DNA from: Patescibacteria group bacterium | GTDB taxonomy: Bacteria; Patescibacteria; Paceibacteria; UBA6257; 2-01-FULL-56-20 | Direction of reading: 5' to 3' | NCBI GenBank assembly: GCA_018971305.1 | Contig: JAGXBC010000001.1 | Location: forward strand, 62,001-126,000 | Length of the DNA stretch: 64,000 nucleotides | Part shown: one piece after another, positions 25,877 through 35,671 of the stretch | Numbering within the stretch: position 1 is the first letter of the stretch | How the letters are laid out: every line of letters starts with the position of its first letter | Notes under the pieces: generated by a model | The model's input: only the letters and a program-made list of their open reading frames with translations | Told to the model about the DNA's origin: nothing | Database searches by the model: none | Position numbers and translations under genes: made by a program

Positions 25877-28800
25877 CTACTCGGTTTGCGATTCTTTTGC
25901 AACTTCTGGAACGGGAGCCTGAAGCTCCGATACTTCATCATCGGAATCACCGGCTCTTTTCACCTTAATCTCTCCGGAAGGTATTAATCTGCCTATAATC
26001 ACATTTTCTTTAAGCCCGCGCAGATTATCGGTCCTGCCCTCGATAGCCGCCTTCACTAAAACTCTTGCCGTATCCTGGAAAGACGCTGCGGCAAGGAAAC
26101 TATCGGAAGAAATAGCAACCCGCGTTATGCCTAATAGAATTTCTTCGGCCTTAGCAACCTTGAGACCCTGTTTTTTAAGTTCTTTATTGACGTCCATCAG
26201 CAAAGCTTTTTCAATGATTTCCCCCATGACAAAATCCGAAGCATCTCCGGCATCCTTGATTTTAACCCTGGAGAACATCTGCTTGATGATAACTTCTATG
26301 TGCTTGTTGTTTATAGAGGCACCTTCGGAGAGATAGATCCTTTGAACTTCGTTCACAACGTAGCGCTCAACTTCCCTTACGCCTCTGAATTCCAAAAGTT
26401 CTCTCAAGTCAATGTGACCCTCGGAAATCTGCTGGCCTTTTTCAATTTTATCTCCGGCTTTCACGAACAAAAGAGCGGAACGCGGCACCGAGAACTCCTG
26501 GGCTTTTTTCTTTTTGGTTTTCTGAGGATTTTTTTCCAATAGTTTTATTATCTTGCTCGTCCCCTTTTCTTCTATAACATCAATCGAGCAATCAAAGGGA
26601 GCTAAAATAGCCTTGCCTTTCGGCGGGCGGACTTCAAAAATTTCTTCCACGCGCGGCAAACCGTGGGTGATGTCCACTCCGGCAACACCTCCGGTGTGGA
26701 AAGTTCTCATCGTAAGCTGCGTTCCAGGTTCACCGATTGATTGCGCGGCAAGTACCCCTACCGCTCCACCCAGTTTAACCGGTTCATTGCTGCCGAGATC
26801 CAGTCCGTAACAAGTGGCGCAAAGACCGTAAAGAGTTTTACAGTAAATAGCCGAACGAACTTTAACTGATTCCAATTTGGATTTATCCAGCATCTCGGCT
26901 ATCGCTCTTGTGATCACTTCTCCGGCGCGAACAACGATCTTCCTGTCGATTCTTATGTCTTCTAAAGCTGTTCTTGAGAACACTCTGCTAGAAAAAGACT
27001 GATTGAATTCTTTCCCGTCTTTGCGCAAAATTTCTATCCCCTCTTTCGCGCGGCAATCGTTTTCCCTGATTATGAGATCCTGAGAAACATCAACCAAACG
27101 CCTGGTAAGATATCCTGCTTGTGCAGTTTTTAAAGCCGTGTCCGTAGTACCCTTTCTAGCGCCGGTAGTGGAAATAAAGTATTCCAAAACAGAAAGACCC
27201 TCTTTAAAAGATGATTTGATAGGCAATTCAATCGTTTCTCCTTTCGGATTAGCCACCAATCCTTTCATACCCAACATCTGTATCGGCTGAGCCCAGGAAC
27301 CGCGCGAACCGGAATCGATAATCTGGTAGATGGAATTGTTCTTCGGCAGGGAAGTGGCAACAAGCTTGGCAATGGTTTCCTTCGCTTTTTCCCAGACGCT
27401 GATTGTCCGCGCCCTGCGCTCGGATTCGGTAAGCAAACCCTCGTTCCACTGATCGTGAACAATGTCTATTTCTTTTTCTGACGCTCTGATGATATCTTCC
27501 TTTGTGCCAGGTGCGACAAGGTCGGATATTGCCCAAGTGATTCCAGACCTTGTGGCCATATCAAAACCGAGTGATTTTACCTCATCCAAAACCTCGCGAG
27601 TCACCTTTAATCCGCGGCTCTCCAATATCTTTTCAATAATAGAAGTAAGTTTTTTCTTGTTAATCGTGTCATTTACAAAATCCGCAGCGCCGCACAGGGC
27701 TTTATTAAACATCAACCGGCCCAAGGTTGTTTTTATTCCCTGGGATAATATCGGGTCGTGAAGCTTCAGGCTCCCTGACTCGTAGGCCAATACCGCCTCA
27801 TCAAAACCGGACATAGCTTTTATAAGGGCTTGGTTATCTTCTTTTATAAGTGTCAGATAATAAATACCGAGGACGACATCCTGGGTCGGATTGGTAATAA
27901 GATCACCGGTAGCTGGTTTCAAAAGATTTTGTCCGGCAGACATTATAGTAGCTGCTTCGTGCTGGGCATTCTCAGAAAGCGGCAGGTGGAGAGCCATTTG
28001 GTCACCATCGAAGTCGGCGTTAAAAGCCGCGCAAACAAGCGGCGGAACGTGTATGGCTAATCCCTCAACAAGAAGCGGCCTGAAAGCCTGTACGCTCAAA
28101 CGATGCAAGGTAGGAGCCCTGTTCAATAGAACCCATTTGTCTTTTATAATTTCTTCCAAAATCGCCCAAACCTCGTCACCGCCTTCTTCCATGAAGCGAT
28201 TGGCGCTCCTGATGTTATGGGCCAATCCTCTTTTCATAACTTCGCTCAAAACGAACGGACGGAAAAGTTCCAAGGCCATTCGCTTGGGAACTCCGCACTC
28301 GTCAATTTTCAATTTAGGACCGACGACAATAACCGAACGGCCGGAGTAATCAACTCTTTTACCCAAAAGGTTCTGGCGGAACCTTCCTTGTTTGCCCTTA
28401 AGCATATCTGCAAGGGAACGAAGCGGACGGCGCTGAGCGGACAATTGCTGCGTGCCGAAACGGGCAGAATTATCTATGAGGGCATCAACGGATTCCTGGA
28501 GCATTCTTTTCTCATTCCTCACGATCACATCTGGAGCTTTGATCTCCAAAAGCTTCTTCAAACGGTTATTGCGGTTGATGACGCGCCGATATAGGTCATT
28601 AAGATCGGATGTCGCATAGCGGCCGCCGTCCAGCGCGACCATCGGGCGCAGATCCGGAGGCAAAACCGGCAAAACATTAATTATCAGCCATTCCGGACGA
28701 GCCTGGTTCTTTATCATGGAACGGAACATCTTCAGGCGGCGCAATAATTTACCCTGGGTAAGCGGGTCTTTCGCGCCTTCAAGCTCTTTTTCTATCTCTC

Positions 28801-31800
28801 TCATCTCTTTTCTCAGATCCATTGACTTCAAAATTTCATATACGGCTTCTGCGCCGCTGCCCGCTTTGAACACATCGCCGAAGCGGCGGGAGAGATTGAA
28901 ATATTCGGTCTCGCTCAAAACCTGGCCAACGCTAAGGTTTTCCAGGTAATTTCCGGTAACATCTGCTGCCTCGTTAAGTTCCTGTTTGGTCTTTTTGTCT
29001 TTGCCGCCAATCTTCAATTTACCCTTGAGCTGACGATTCAGGTCTTCCAAAGCCTGCTTCCTCAATTCTTCGTTAACCTCCGTGACAATATAAGCGGAGA
29101 AATAAATAACTCTTTCCAGCTTTGTAGAAGGAACGTTAAGGGTCAGACTGAGGCGCGAGGGAACGCTCTTCAGAAACCAAATATGGCTGACCGGAGCTGC
29201 CAAGGCAATGTGCCCGATTCTTTCGCGCCGCACGACAGCTCTTGTTACTTCAACACCGCACTTGTCGCAGACGACACCCTTATAACGAATCCTCCTGTAC
29301 TTACCGCAATAGCATTCGTAATCTTTAGTCGGACCGAAAATTCTTTCCGAGAACAATCCGTCTTTTTCCGGACGCTGAGTTCTATAATTAATAGTTTCCG
29401 GTTTAACCACCTCACCGTGTGACCATTTTAGAATATCTTCTGGAGAAGCGACGCTGATTTTAAGAGACTTGAAATCCTCCTTACGGGACATTTCTGACTC
29501 GTATGTCGGCTGAATATTAAAACACAACGATTTCAACTCGTTCACTAAAACATTGAAAGATGCCGGAAGATTCGGTTCCTTAATGGATTCGCCTCGAATA
29601 ATAGACTCGTAAGCGGCGGCCCGTCCTAAGACATCATCCGACTTAATGGTCAGCATTTCCTGCAGGGTGTGGCGTGCCCCGTATCCCTCTAGGGCCCAGA
29701 CTTCCATTTCCCCGAAACGCTGCCCGCCGAATTGAGCTTTGCCGCCAAGCGGCTGTTGCGTAATTAAGGAATATGGTCCGATAGAACGCATATGCGCTTT
29801 ATCTTCCACTAAATGGTTGAGCTTCATGATATAAACCTGTCCGACCATTACCTTATTATCGAACTGCTTACCGCTCCTGCCGTCGTAAAGGGCAACCTTG
29901 CCGTCTTCGGGAAGCCCGGCTTTCTTTAATTCTTCTTTAATCTCCTCTTCGCTAGAAGAATCTAATCCGGGAGTAATGGCCCGATAACCGAGACGCTGGG
30001 CGGCCCAGCCTAAGTGAGTTTCCAAAATTTGCCCCAAGTTCATACGCGAAGCGACGCCAAGCGGATTCAAAATAATGTCTACCGGTGTCCCGTCTTCAAG
30101 ATAAGGCATATCTTCCACGCGCCTTACCTGGGAAATAACACCCTTGTTTCCGTGCCTGCCGGCAAGCTTATCTCCGGCCTGCACCTTACGAAGCTCAGCC
30201 ACCTCAACCTGAATTCTCTTGATGATTCCCGGCTCCAGCTTATCTCCTTTCTCACGGTCAAAAACCTTGATGTTCACAACGCGTCCGCGCTTGCCGTGAG
30301 GCAAGGTAAGAGACGTATCTTTCACATCGCGCGCTTTCTCTCCGAAAATAGCCCTGAGCAACCGCTCTTCAGAAGTAAGCTCGGCTTCGCCTTTCGGAGA
30401 AATTTTACCAACCAAAATATCGCCGGATCTGACTTCTGCTCCGATTCTTACAATTCCTTCCTCGTCCAGATTCCTCAGTTTCTCCTCGGAAACGTTCGGG
30501 ATGTCTGGTGTTGTGAGTTCCGGACCGAGCTTCGTGTCACGGACATCGTGGTAATAATCTTCTATATGGATGGAGGTGAATAGGTCGTCGCGCACAACCC
30601 GTTCAGAAAGAATAATTGCGTCCTCAAAATTCGCGCCTTCCCAAGACATGAACGAGACAAGAAGATTCTGTCCGAGAGCGAGCACTCCATTATCAATAGA
30701 CGGCCCGTCAACCAAAACCTCTCCCTTCTTAACCGACTGTCCGGAGACGACAAGCGGCCTCTGGGATATACAGGTGAATTGGTTGGATCTCTTGAATTTT
30801 TCCAGTATATAATTTTTTACGCTCTTAGCGTATTTAACTTTTACGTGGTTGCCATCCGATTCCAGGATCTTTCCATCCGCTTCGGCAATAACAACATAAC
30901 CGGAATCGCGCGCCACTCTGTCCTCTTCTCCGGTGGAAACATAAGGAGCGTTCGGCCTAACGGAAACGACAGCTTGACGCTGCATGTTAGAACCCATCAG
31001 AGCGCGATTGGCATCGTCGTGCTGCAAGAAAGGTATTAAAGATGTTGCCACGCTTACAAACTGATGGGGAGCAATGTCCGTAAAATCAAGGTCTTTGGGA
31101 GCGCAGGTGCTCGGCGCGCCATGAACTCTCGCCTCTACCAAATCTCCGGCAATATTGCCTTCGGGATCTTTTGCAACTCCCGCATGCGTAATTTTGTATT
31201 TCTCTTCTTCCAGGGCATCCAGCCAAACTATTTCTTCAGTAATACGACCGTTTTTAACCCTCGCGTAAGGCGTCTCTAAAAAACCGAAATCATTAACCCG
31301 AGCAAAGCTTGCTAAATAGTTGATGAGGCCGATATTGGCGCCTTCCGGAGTCTGAATCGGACAAATCCTGCCGTAATGCGAACGATGAACGTCACGCACT
31401 TCAAAGCTGGCGCGTTCGCGAGTAAGTCCGCCGGGGCCCAAAGCCGAAATTCTGCGCTTGTGTTCCAGCTCTGCCAATGGATTTACCTGGTCCATAAACT
31501 GCGAAAGCTGTGAGGATGCAAAAAACTCCTTGATAACCGCCGAGACGGGACGGAAATTAATTAGCTGCGCCGGCATCAGACGTTCCTTCTCTTCTGTGGA
31601 CATCCTGTCCTGAATAATTCTGCGCAGGCGGGCGAAACCTATTCTTAATCTTCCTTGCAGCAACTCGCCAACAGCTTTAAGCCTTCTGTTTCCAAGGTGA
31701 TCAATGTCGTCTGGCTGGGCGGCTGGATCATTATTTAAAGATATTATCTCGCGCACAATGCCGATGATGTCATCAAGGTCAAGAAGACGGTTATCTTTTT

Positions 31801-32632
31801 TACTGCCGAACTTCAACCGCTGATTGGTTTTGAAGCGGCCCACCGGAGACAGGTCGTATCTGTCCAAACGCTGGAACATAGCATCAATCAAGCTCTTGGC
31901 CGTTGCCGGCGTCGCCGGGTCACCCGGGCGCAAACGGCGGTAAATTTCCATATACGATTCATCAACGTTCTTAGCTACATCTTTTTTAAACGTAGCTTCA
32001 ATATATTTGGCACCAACGCCGGGGAAAGCGTCTTTGATCTTATCCTCTTCCATACCGAAAATACGAAGCATATCTGTAACCGGCACCTTGCGGCGACGGT
32101 CGATTTTAACATGTATGGCTCCGTCCAAGTCGGTTTCAAATTCCAGCCAGGCACCCCTATTCGGAATAACCTTGGCCCCAAAAAGCTGCCTGCCCCTCGT
32201 AGGGACGGCGGTAAGATAAACCCCAGCCGATCTGATAAGCTGAGACACGACAACACGCTCAACGCCGTTAATAATAAAAGTGCCGCGCTCGGTCATTATC
32301 GGAAATTCCCCAAAATAAACTTCTTGCGTTTCCTTGTGGCCAGTTTTCTTGCTCTCCAGAGTAAGCTTTATGCGCAACGCTGCTTCATATGTGGCATCGC
32401 GATATCGCGCAGTGGCTTCGTCGTACTTAGGTTCATCAAAATGGTAATCACTGAAGCTCAATTCCAGTTCCTTACCGGTGTGGTCATAAATAGGAGAAAT
32501 CTCGTCCAATAGTTCCCGTAATCCCTTTTTAAGGAACCACTCATAAGATTTCAACTGAGTCTCATTCAGATTGAATGGCTTGATGAGGGACTGGGATTTA
32601 GAGAAGTTTTTGGTTGATAAAAATTTAGGCAT
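25877..32632 (-). CDS. rpoBC: RNA polymerase beta-beta' fusion protein (2251 aa)
   Basis: One uninterrupted frame encodes the beta subunit (about residues 1-1045) joined directly to beta' (about 1048-2251). Beta ends with the normal GQRFGEMEVWALEGYGA, TLQEMLTIKSDD and an acidic/helical tail, and the beta' start motif RKEDFKSLKISVASPEDI follows with virtually no linker. Beta' has its zinc ribbon (CYCGKYR...CDKCG), the catalytic NADFDGDQM (1538-1546) with the three Mg-binding Asp residues, and the second zinc site (CKTLYGLCATC). Both halves are complete and of CPR-like compact size. Downstream are rpsF, ssb and rplK. Fused rpoBC is known in Helicobacter relatives and Wolbachia-type Rickettsiales. 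An assembly indel at the junction must be excluded. Confidence 0.95.
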   Translation of the reverse strand: MPKFLSTKNFSKSQSLIKPFNLNETQLKSYEWFLKKGLRELLDEISPIYDHTGKELELSFSDYHFDEPKYDEATARYRDATYEAALRIKLTLESKKTGHKETQEVYFGEFPIMTERGTFIINGVERVVVSQLIRSAGVYLTAVPTRGRQLFGAKVIPNRGAWLEFETDLDGAIHVKIDRRRKVPVTDMLRIFGMEEDKIKDAFPGVGAKYIEATFKKDVAKNVDESYMEIYRRLRPGDPATPATAKSLIDAMFQRLDRYDLSPVGRFKTNQRLKFGSKKDNRLLDLDDIIGIVREIISLNNDPAAQPDDIDHLGNRRLKAVGELLQGRLRIGFARLRRIIQDRMSTEEKERLMPAQLINFRPVSAVIKEFFASSQLSQFMDQVNPLAELEHKRRISALGPGGLTRERASFEVRDVHRSHYGRICPIQTPEGANIGLINYLASFARVNDFGFLETPYARVKNGRITEEIVWLDALEEEKYKITHAGVAKDPEGNIAGDLVEARVHGAPSTCAPKDLDFTDIAPHQFVSVATSLIPFLQHDDANRALMGSNMQRQAVVSVRPNAPYVSTGEEDRVARDSGYVVIAEADGKILESDGNHVKVKYAKSVKNYILEKFKRSNQFTCISQRPLVVSGQSVKKGEVLVDGPSIDNGVLALGQNLLVSFMSWEGANFEDAIILSERVVRDDLFTSIHIEDYYHDVRDTKLGPELTTPDIPNVSEEKLRNLDEEGIVRIGAEVRSGDILVGKISPKGEAELTSEERLLRAIFGEKARDVKDTSLTLPHGKRGRVVNIKVFDREKGDKLEPGIIKRIQVEVAELRKVQAGDKLAGRHGNKGVISQVRRVEDMPYLEDGTPVDIILNPLGVASRMNLGQILETHLGWAAQRLGYRAITPGLDSSSEEEIKEELKKAGLPEDGKVALYDGRSGKQFDNKVMVGQVYIMKLNHLVEDKAHMRSIGPYSLITQQPLGGKAQFGGQRFGEMEVWALEGYGARHTLQEMLTIKSDDVLGRAAAYESIIRGESIKEPNLPASFNVLVNELKSLCFNIQPTYESEMSRKEDFKSLKISVASPEDILKWSHGEVVKPETINYRTQRPEKDGLFSERIFGPTKDYECYCGKYRRIRYKGVVCDKCGVEVTRAVVRRERIGHIALAAPVSHIWFLKSVPSRLSLTLNVPSTKLERVIYFSAYIVTEVNEELRKQALEDLNRQLKGKLKIGGKDKKTKQELNEAADVTGNYLENLSVGQVLSETEYFNLSRRFGDVFKAGSGAEAVYEILKSMDLRKEMREIEKELEGAKDPLTQGKLLRRLKMFRSMIKNQARPEWLIINVLPVLPPDLRPMVALDGGRYATSDLNDLYRRVINRNNRLKKLLEIKAPDVIVRNEKRMLQESVDALIDNSARFGTQQLSAQRRPLRSLADMLKGKQGRFRQNLLGKRVDYSGRSVIVVGPKLKIDECGVPKRMALELFRPFVLSEVMKRGLAHNIRSANRFMEEGGDEVWAILEEIIKDKWVLLNRAPTLHRLSVQAFRPLLVEGLAIHVPPLVCAAFNADFDGDQMALHLPLSENAQHEAATIMSAGQNLLKPATGDLITNPTQDVVLGIYYLTLIKEDNQALIKAMSGFDEAVLAYESGSLKLHDPILSQGIKTTLGRLMFNKALCGAADFVNDTINKKKLTSIIEKILESRGLKVTREVLDEVKSLGFDMATRSGITWAISDLVAPGTKEDIIRASEKEIDIVHDQWNEGLLTESERRARTISVWEKAKETIAKLVATSLPKNNSIYQIIDSGSRGSWAQPIQMLGMKGLVANPKGETIELPIKSSFKEGLSVLEYFISTTGARKGTTDTALKTAQAGYLTRRLVDVSQDLIIRENDCRAKEGIEILRKDGKEFNQSFSSRVFSRTALEDIRIDRKIVVRAGEVITRAIAEMLDKSKLESVKVRSAIYCKTLYGLCATCYGLDLGSNEPVKLGGAVGVLAAQSIGEPGTQLTMRTFHTGGVAGVDITHGLPRVEEIFEVRPPKGKAILAPFDCSIDVIEEKGTSKIIKLLEKNPQKTKKKKAQEFSVPRSALLFVKAGDKIEKGQQISEGHIDLRELLEFRGVREVERYVVNEVQRIYLSEGASINNKHIEVIIKQMFSRVKIKDAGDASDFVMGEIIEKALLMDVNKELKKQGLKVAKAEEILLGITRVAISSDSFLAAASFQDTARVLVKAAIEGRTDNLRGLKENVIIGRLIPSGEIKVKRAGDSDDEVSELQAPVPEVAKESQTE

Positions 32633-32781
32633 TGATACCTTTACGCAGGTTTGCGTTATATTTTAAAAAGTATTAAAACATCCCTCAAAAAATCCGAGAA
32701 AACTAAATTATGTAACTGCGAAACCTGTTCATGGATAAGAACCGCAAAAATACCCCACAACAGGTCTCTTGTGTCGTTGGT

Positions 32782-33768
32782 TTACTTATCTAGGTATTTA
32801 ACCCTATTTTGATTCTGTTCGTCAAGGGTTTTACTAAATATTGTTTTCCCCGTCGCGGGGTCGCTCAAATAATACCAATAAGGGGAACTTTCCGGACTCA
32901 GGGCAGCCCTTATAGCAGTAAAGCCGGGGCTACCTATGGGTTCCGGAGGCAAACCCGCATGCAAGTATGTATTGTAAGGCGAATCTATTTTAAAGTCAAG
33001 TGCCGAAAGTGGATAACAGGAAGAAGCCGCAGGATAGGCTCGCGACTCCTTAATGTAGCAGATTGACGCGTCCACCTGAAGAGGCATGTGCGCAGAAATG
33101 CGTTTAAGTAAAATTCCGGCAACTATTCTCTGATCAGCCTCACTGGGAACTTCTGTTTGAAGGATGGATGCAAGAATTATCGCCTCACTCGCAAGTTTTT
33201 CATCACGGGGAAGAATCTGCGAAGTCTTATCTTCAAAATTTTTTAGAAATTTATCAACGACGCTCGAGGCCTGCGAATCTGTAAAAAATTTATACGTATC
33301 CGGAAATAATTTCCCTTCCAGATTTCCCTTGGGGTTAGCAGCAACTATGCTACCAGAGGCAACCACTCCGGCGTCGCTCAAAATTCTGTCCACATCATAA
33401 ACAGACGCGCCTTCCGGAATTCTTAGGGTGACTTCCCGATGCGAACCGGAAACAAGTTCTTTTATGATCTCTCCGCTTGTCATCGCCGGATTCAACTTAT
33501 ACATCCCGGGCTTTAGGTTAAAAGCAGCGCCACTCAAAACCGCAAAAATCTTAAAAACCGCTGTTGACCGAATAAGATTCTCACCGTCTAGACTGTTCAC
33601 GATATCTCTAAACCCTTCCCCTGCTTTTATCTCTATTATCTTATCCGCAACCGAAGCCCCGCCCGTAACCGGCCCAAGCTCCCAATAAAAACAGAAAACC
33701 AACGACAATACTAAAAAGACAGTCACGACTGCGGTAACGAACTTTTTATTGTTTCTTAGAAATGGCAT
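32782..33768 (-). CDS. mltG: Endolytic murein transglycosylase MltG (328 aa)
   Basis: YceG/MltG cleaves nascent glycan strands near the membrane. One N-terminal transmembrane helix (about 9-29), a LysM-like region (KAGEGFRDIVNSL), LFPDTYKF, and the catalytic segment ILASILQTEVPSEADQ, whose Glu corresponds to the active-site Glu. Then PLQVDASICYI and the conserved SPYNTYLHAGLPPEPIGSPG. Full length. Its start overlaps the rodA stop by 23 nt, so rodA-mltG are translationally coupled. Confidence 0.94.
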   Translation of the reverse strand: MPFLRNNKKFVTAVVTVFLVLSLVFCFYWELGPVTGGASVADKIIEIKAGEGFRDIVNSLDGENLIRSTAVFKIFAVLSGAAFNLKPGMYKLNPAMTSGEIIKELVSGSHREVTLRIPEGASVYDVDRILSDAGVVASGSIVAANPKGNLEGKLFPDTYKFFTDSQASSVVDKFLKNFEDKTSQILPRDEKLASEAIILASILQTEVPSEADQRIVAGILLKRISAHMPLQVDASICYIKESRAYPAASSCYPLSALDFKIDSPYNTYLHAGLPPEPIGSPGFTAIRAALSPESSPYWYYLSDPATGKTIFSKTLDEQNQNRVKYLDK

Positions 33769-34792
33769 TGACTATGGAAAGCAGGAAAAAATTTGCCAAG
33801 ATATTAGATCCACCGTAGCTCAAAAAGGGGAAAGGTATGCCGATAACAGGCATTATACCTGTCGCCGAACCGGCGTTCAAGAAAAACTGCGAACCAAAAA
33901 TAACTACGGTACCCAGGCAAAGGAACTTCTCAAAATTATTATCGGCAAAAGCCCCGATTCTCAGAATTCCAACAATAAGAACCGAAAACGCCACTATAAC
34001 AAGCAATCCACCTGCCGCACCCCACTCTTCAATAAGGGCCGAAAAAATGAAATCGCTCGCTGGTTCTGTTAGAAATCCCAACTGGGTCTGCGTCCCCTGG
34101 CCGTAGCCCTTACCCCACAAACCTCCCGAACCTATGGCGATTTTCGACTGCGCCGAACTGTAATTTATTCCAAGGGCATCACGCTGTGGCTCAATGAATC
34201 CCATAATCCTTTCCCTGTGATAATCCTTGAACACAAAAAACCAAACGAAAATTCCTCCGATTATAAATATTAGAAGCGCCACAGCAACTCTGCGGGGCGG
34301 CAAACCAGATAAAAGGAGAAAGCCGAACCAGATACCGAAAAAAACCAAAACCGAACCGAGCTCCGGCTCAATGGCGGCGAGGACTGCCGGAACGGCAAAA
34401 AATATAAAGGATACGAAAATATTTTTCCAGCGGGCAACGCTCAAATGTCTGCGGCTGAAAAATCCGGCAAGTACGAGAACTAGGGCGATCTTCGCTAATT
34501 CCACGGGCTGGAAGGTAAATTGTCCGATGACTATCCAGCTCCTTATGTTACGTATGATCGGCCCGCGAAGATAAACGAATAAAAGCAATAAGACTGATAA
34601 AACGTATAATCCTCCTATTAACCAGCGATAATTTAAAATAAAATGCCAGTCAACAAAATAAAAAAATGCTATAAGACCGACTCCGATAACAATCCATAAA
34701 ATCTGCAGCCAAAAAAGATGGATGGAGATGCTGGAAATAGTGACCAGGCTGGCAGCGAGGATTATGCCTAGAGGGATAAATAAGGTAAGCAT
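33746..34792 (-). CDS. rodA: SEDS peptidoglycan polymerase, RodA type (about 348 aa)
   Basis: SEDS glycosyltransferases polymerise lipid II, with a class B PBP as partner. About ten membrane helices; diagnostic segments FQPVELAKIALVL, IEPELGSVLVFFGIW, and the outer-loop GSGGLWGKGYGQGTQTQLGF followed by TEPASDFIFSALIEEWG, ending with GIPFPFLSYGGSN. The catalytic Asp lies in the TEPASDFIF loop. Start is ATG 34792 or the GTG at 34795, which overlaps the preceding stop codon (TAGTG). No PBP2 gene is seen nearby. Confidence 0.93.
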   Translation of the reverse strand: MLTLFIPLGIILAASLVTISSISIHLFWLQILWIVIGVGLIAFFYFVDWHFILNYRWLIGGLYVLSVLLLLFVYLRGPIIRNIRSWIVIGQFTFQPVELAKIALVLVLAGFFSRRHLSVARWKNIFVSFIFFAVPAVLAAIEPELGSVLVFFGIWFGFLLLSGLPPRRVAVALLIFIIGGIFVWFFVFKDYHRERIMGFIEPQRDALGINYSSAQSKIAIGSGGLWGKGYGQGTQTQLGFLTEPASDFIFSALIEEWGAAGGLLVIVAFSVLIVGILRIGAFADNNFEKFLCLGTVVIFGSQFFLNAGSATGIMPVIGIPFPFLSYGGSNILANFFLLSIVNAISKKQ

Positions 34793-34794
34793 CA

Positions 34795-35559
34795 CTATTG
34801 CCGCTCTGCGTAGGCGAAAACTTTCGTGCCATTCTGATCCAGATTCGTGATTTGAGGGTAAAGGACGGTAAACGTGCGCGATTCGTTTGGCGCCAAATTG
34901 TCTATTTCCGTCTGCGAAGCGCCGGCAACCTGGCCCAAGGTTCCCTTGAATATTGTTACTATTTCAATTTTTGGAAAAGCAACCGTATCCATATCGGTAA
35001 TCTGTCCGTTAGCCGCAAGCATAATGCCGGAAGCATCAGTTTTTATCCCTGTAATTTCGAGACGTGGCGGGCCGGGGAAATCTGAGGCAGGTATCCATTG
35101 CGGTCTGCCGAATTTCACTTCCGCGTAGCTTACGCCGTTCACGGTAGTGATATTGGGAAGCAGCAAATACTTTACCTGTCCGCCATAGATATATGAGTTT
35201 CCGGTGAACTGCTGCAATACCGTTCCCTTGTCATCATATAAAATGAATGTATAAGAGAAACTTTTTGACGCATAACCAACGTTGGGGTTGCTAACGCTTC
35301 CTAAAACGCTCAGGTGTCCGTTGGGAAACTGGAATATAAGCGGCCTGTCAACGGCGGATAAAGGTTTGATGTTCTGAGGAATACAAACATTTGAGCAAAC
35401 AGTGCCGCAATCAATACCTTCTTCCCCTTGGTTCCTTATGCCGTCGAAACACGATGGTGCCGGTTTTATTAAAGCAAAATAAAATAAAGATATAATGCCG
35501 ACTAAAACAGAAAGATAAAAAGCACCGTACAATATTTTCTTGCGGAAGCGCTTATCCAT
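34795..35559 (-). CDS. Membrane-anchored extracytoplasmic protein with Cys/Asp motif (254 aa)
   Basis: Start MDKRFRKKIL at 35559, then one transmembrane helix (about 10-32). Just outside lies CFDGIRNQGEEGIDCGTVC, a Cys-Asp-Gly-x2-Asn-Gln-Gly-Glu motif repeated across CPR surface proteins, perhaps a small disulfide/Ca-binding element. The rest forms two Ig-like beta domains (for example YTFILYDDKGTVL and IEIVTIFKGTLGQVAG). It overlaps the rodA start by one base, so an envelope-assembly role coupled to RodA is plausible. Specific function unknown. Confidence 0.7.
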   Translation of the reverse strand: MDKRFRKKILYGAFYLSVLVGIISLFYFALIKPAPSCFDGIRNQGEEGIDCGTVCSNVCIPQNIKPLSAVDRPLIFQFPNGHLSVLGSVSNPNVGYASKSFSYTFILYDDKGTVLQQFTGNSYIYGGQVKYLLLPNITTVNGVSYAEVKFGRPQWIPASDFPGPPRLEITGIKTDASGIMLAANGQITDMDTVAFPKIEIVTIFKGTLGQVAGASQTEIDNLAPNESRTFTVLYPQITNLDQNGTKVFAYAERQ

Positions 35560-35619
35560 TAACTTAATTATAGACGAATATGAACAAAAATCACCACAGC
35601 GCCTATAGCGGCCCAAAAC

Positions 35620-35647
35620 AAAGACAGCCCCGAACAGGGCTGTCTTT
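35620..35647. terminator. Bidirectional Rho-independent terminator
   Basis: Stem AAAGACAGCCC/GGGCTGTCTTT (11 bp), loop CGAACA. It ends the 35672-36472 gene on the minus strand. Confidence 0.85.
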
Positions 35648-35671
35648 ATGATAGGATTTTAACTCCTTCTC

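Noticed and set aside
29480..29500. Internal start for a separate rpoC
   Set aside because: The ATG in the junction has no upstream SD or stop; the SD-like AAGGAGG lies after it, so only the fusion can be read directly.
25877..32632. Many plus-strand ORFs opposite rpoBC
   Set aside because: They are complements of a strongly conserved coding sequence and show no family features or start signals.
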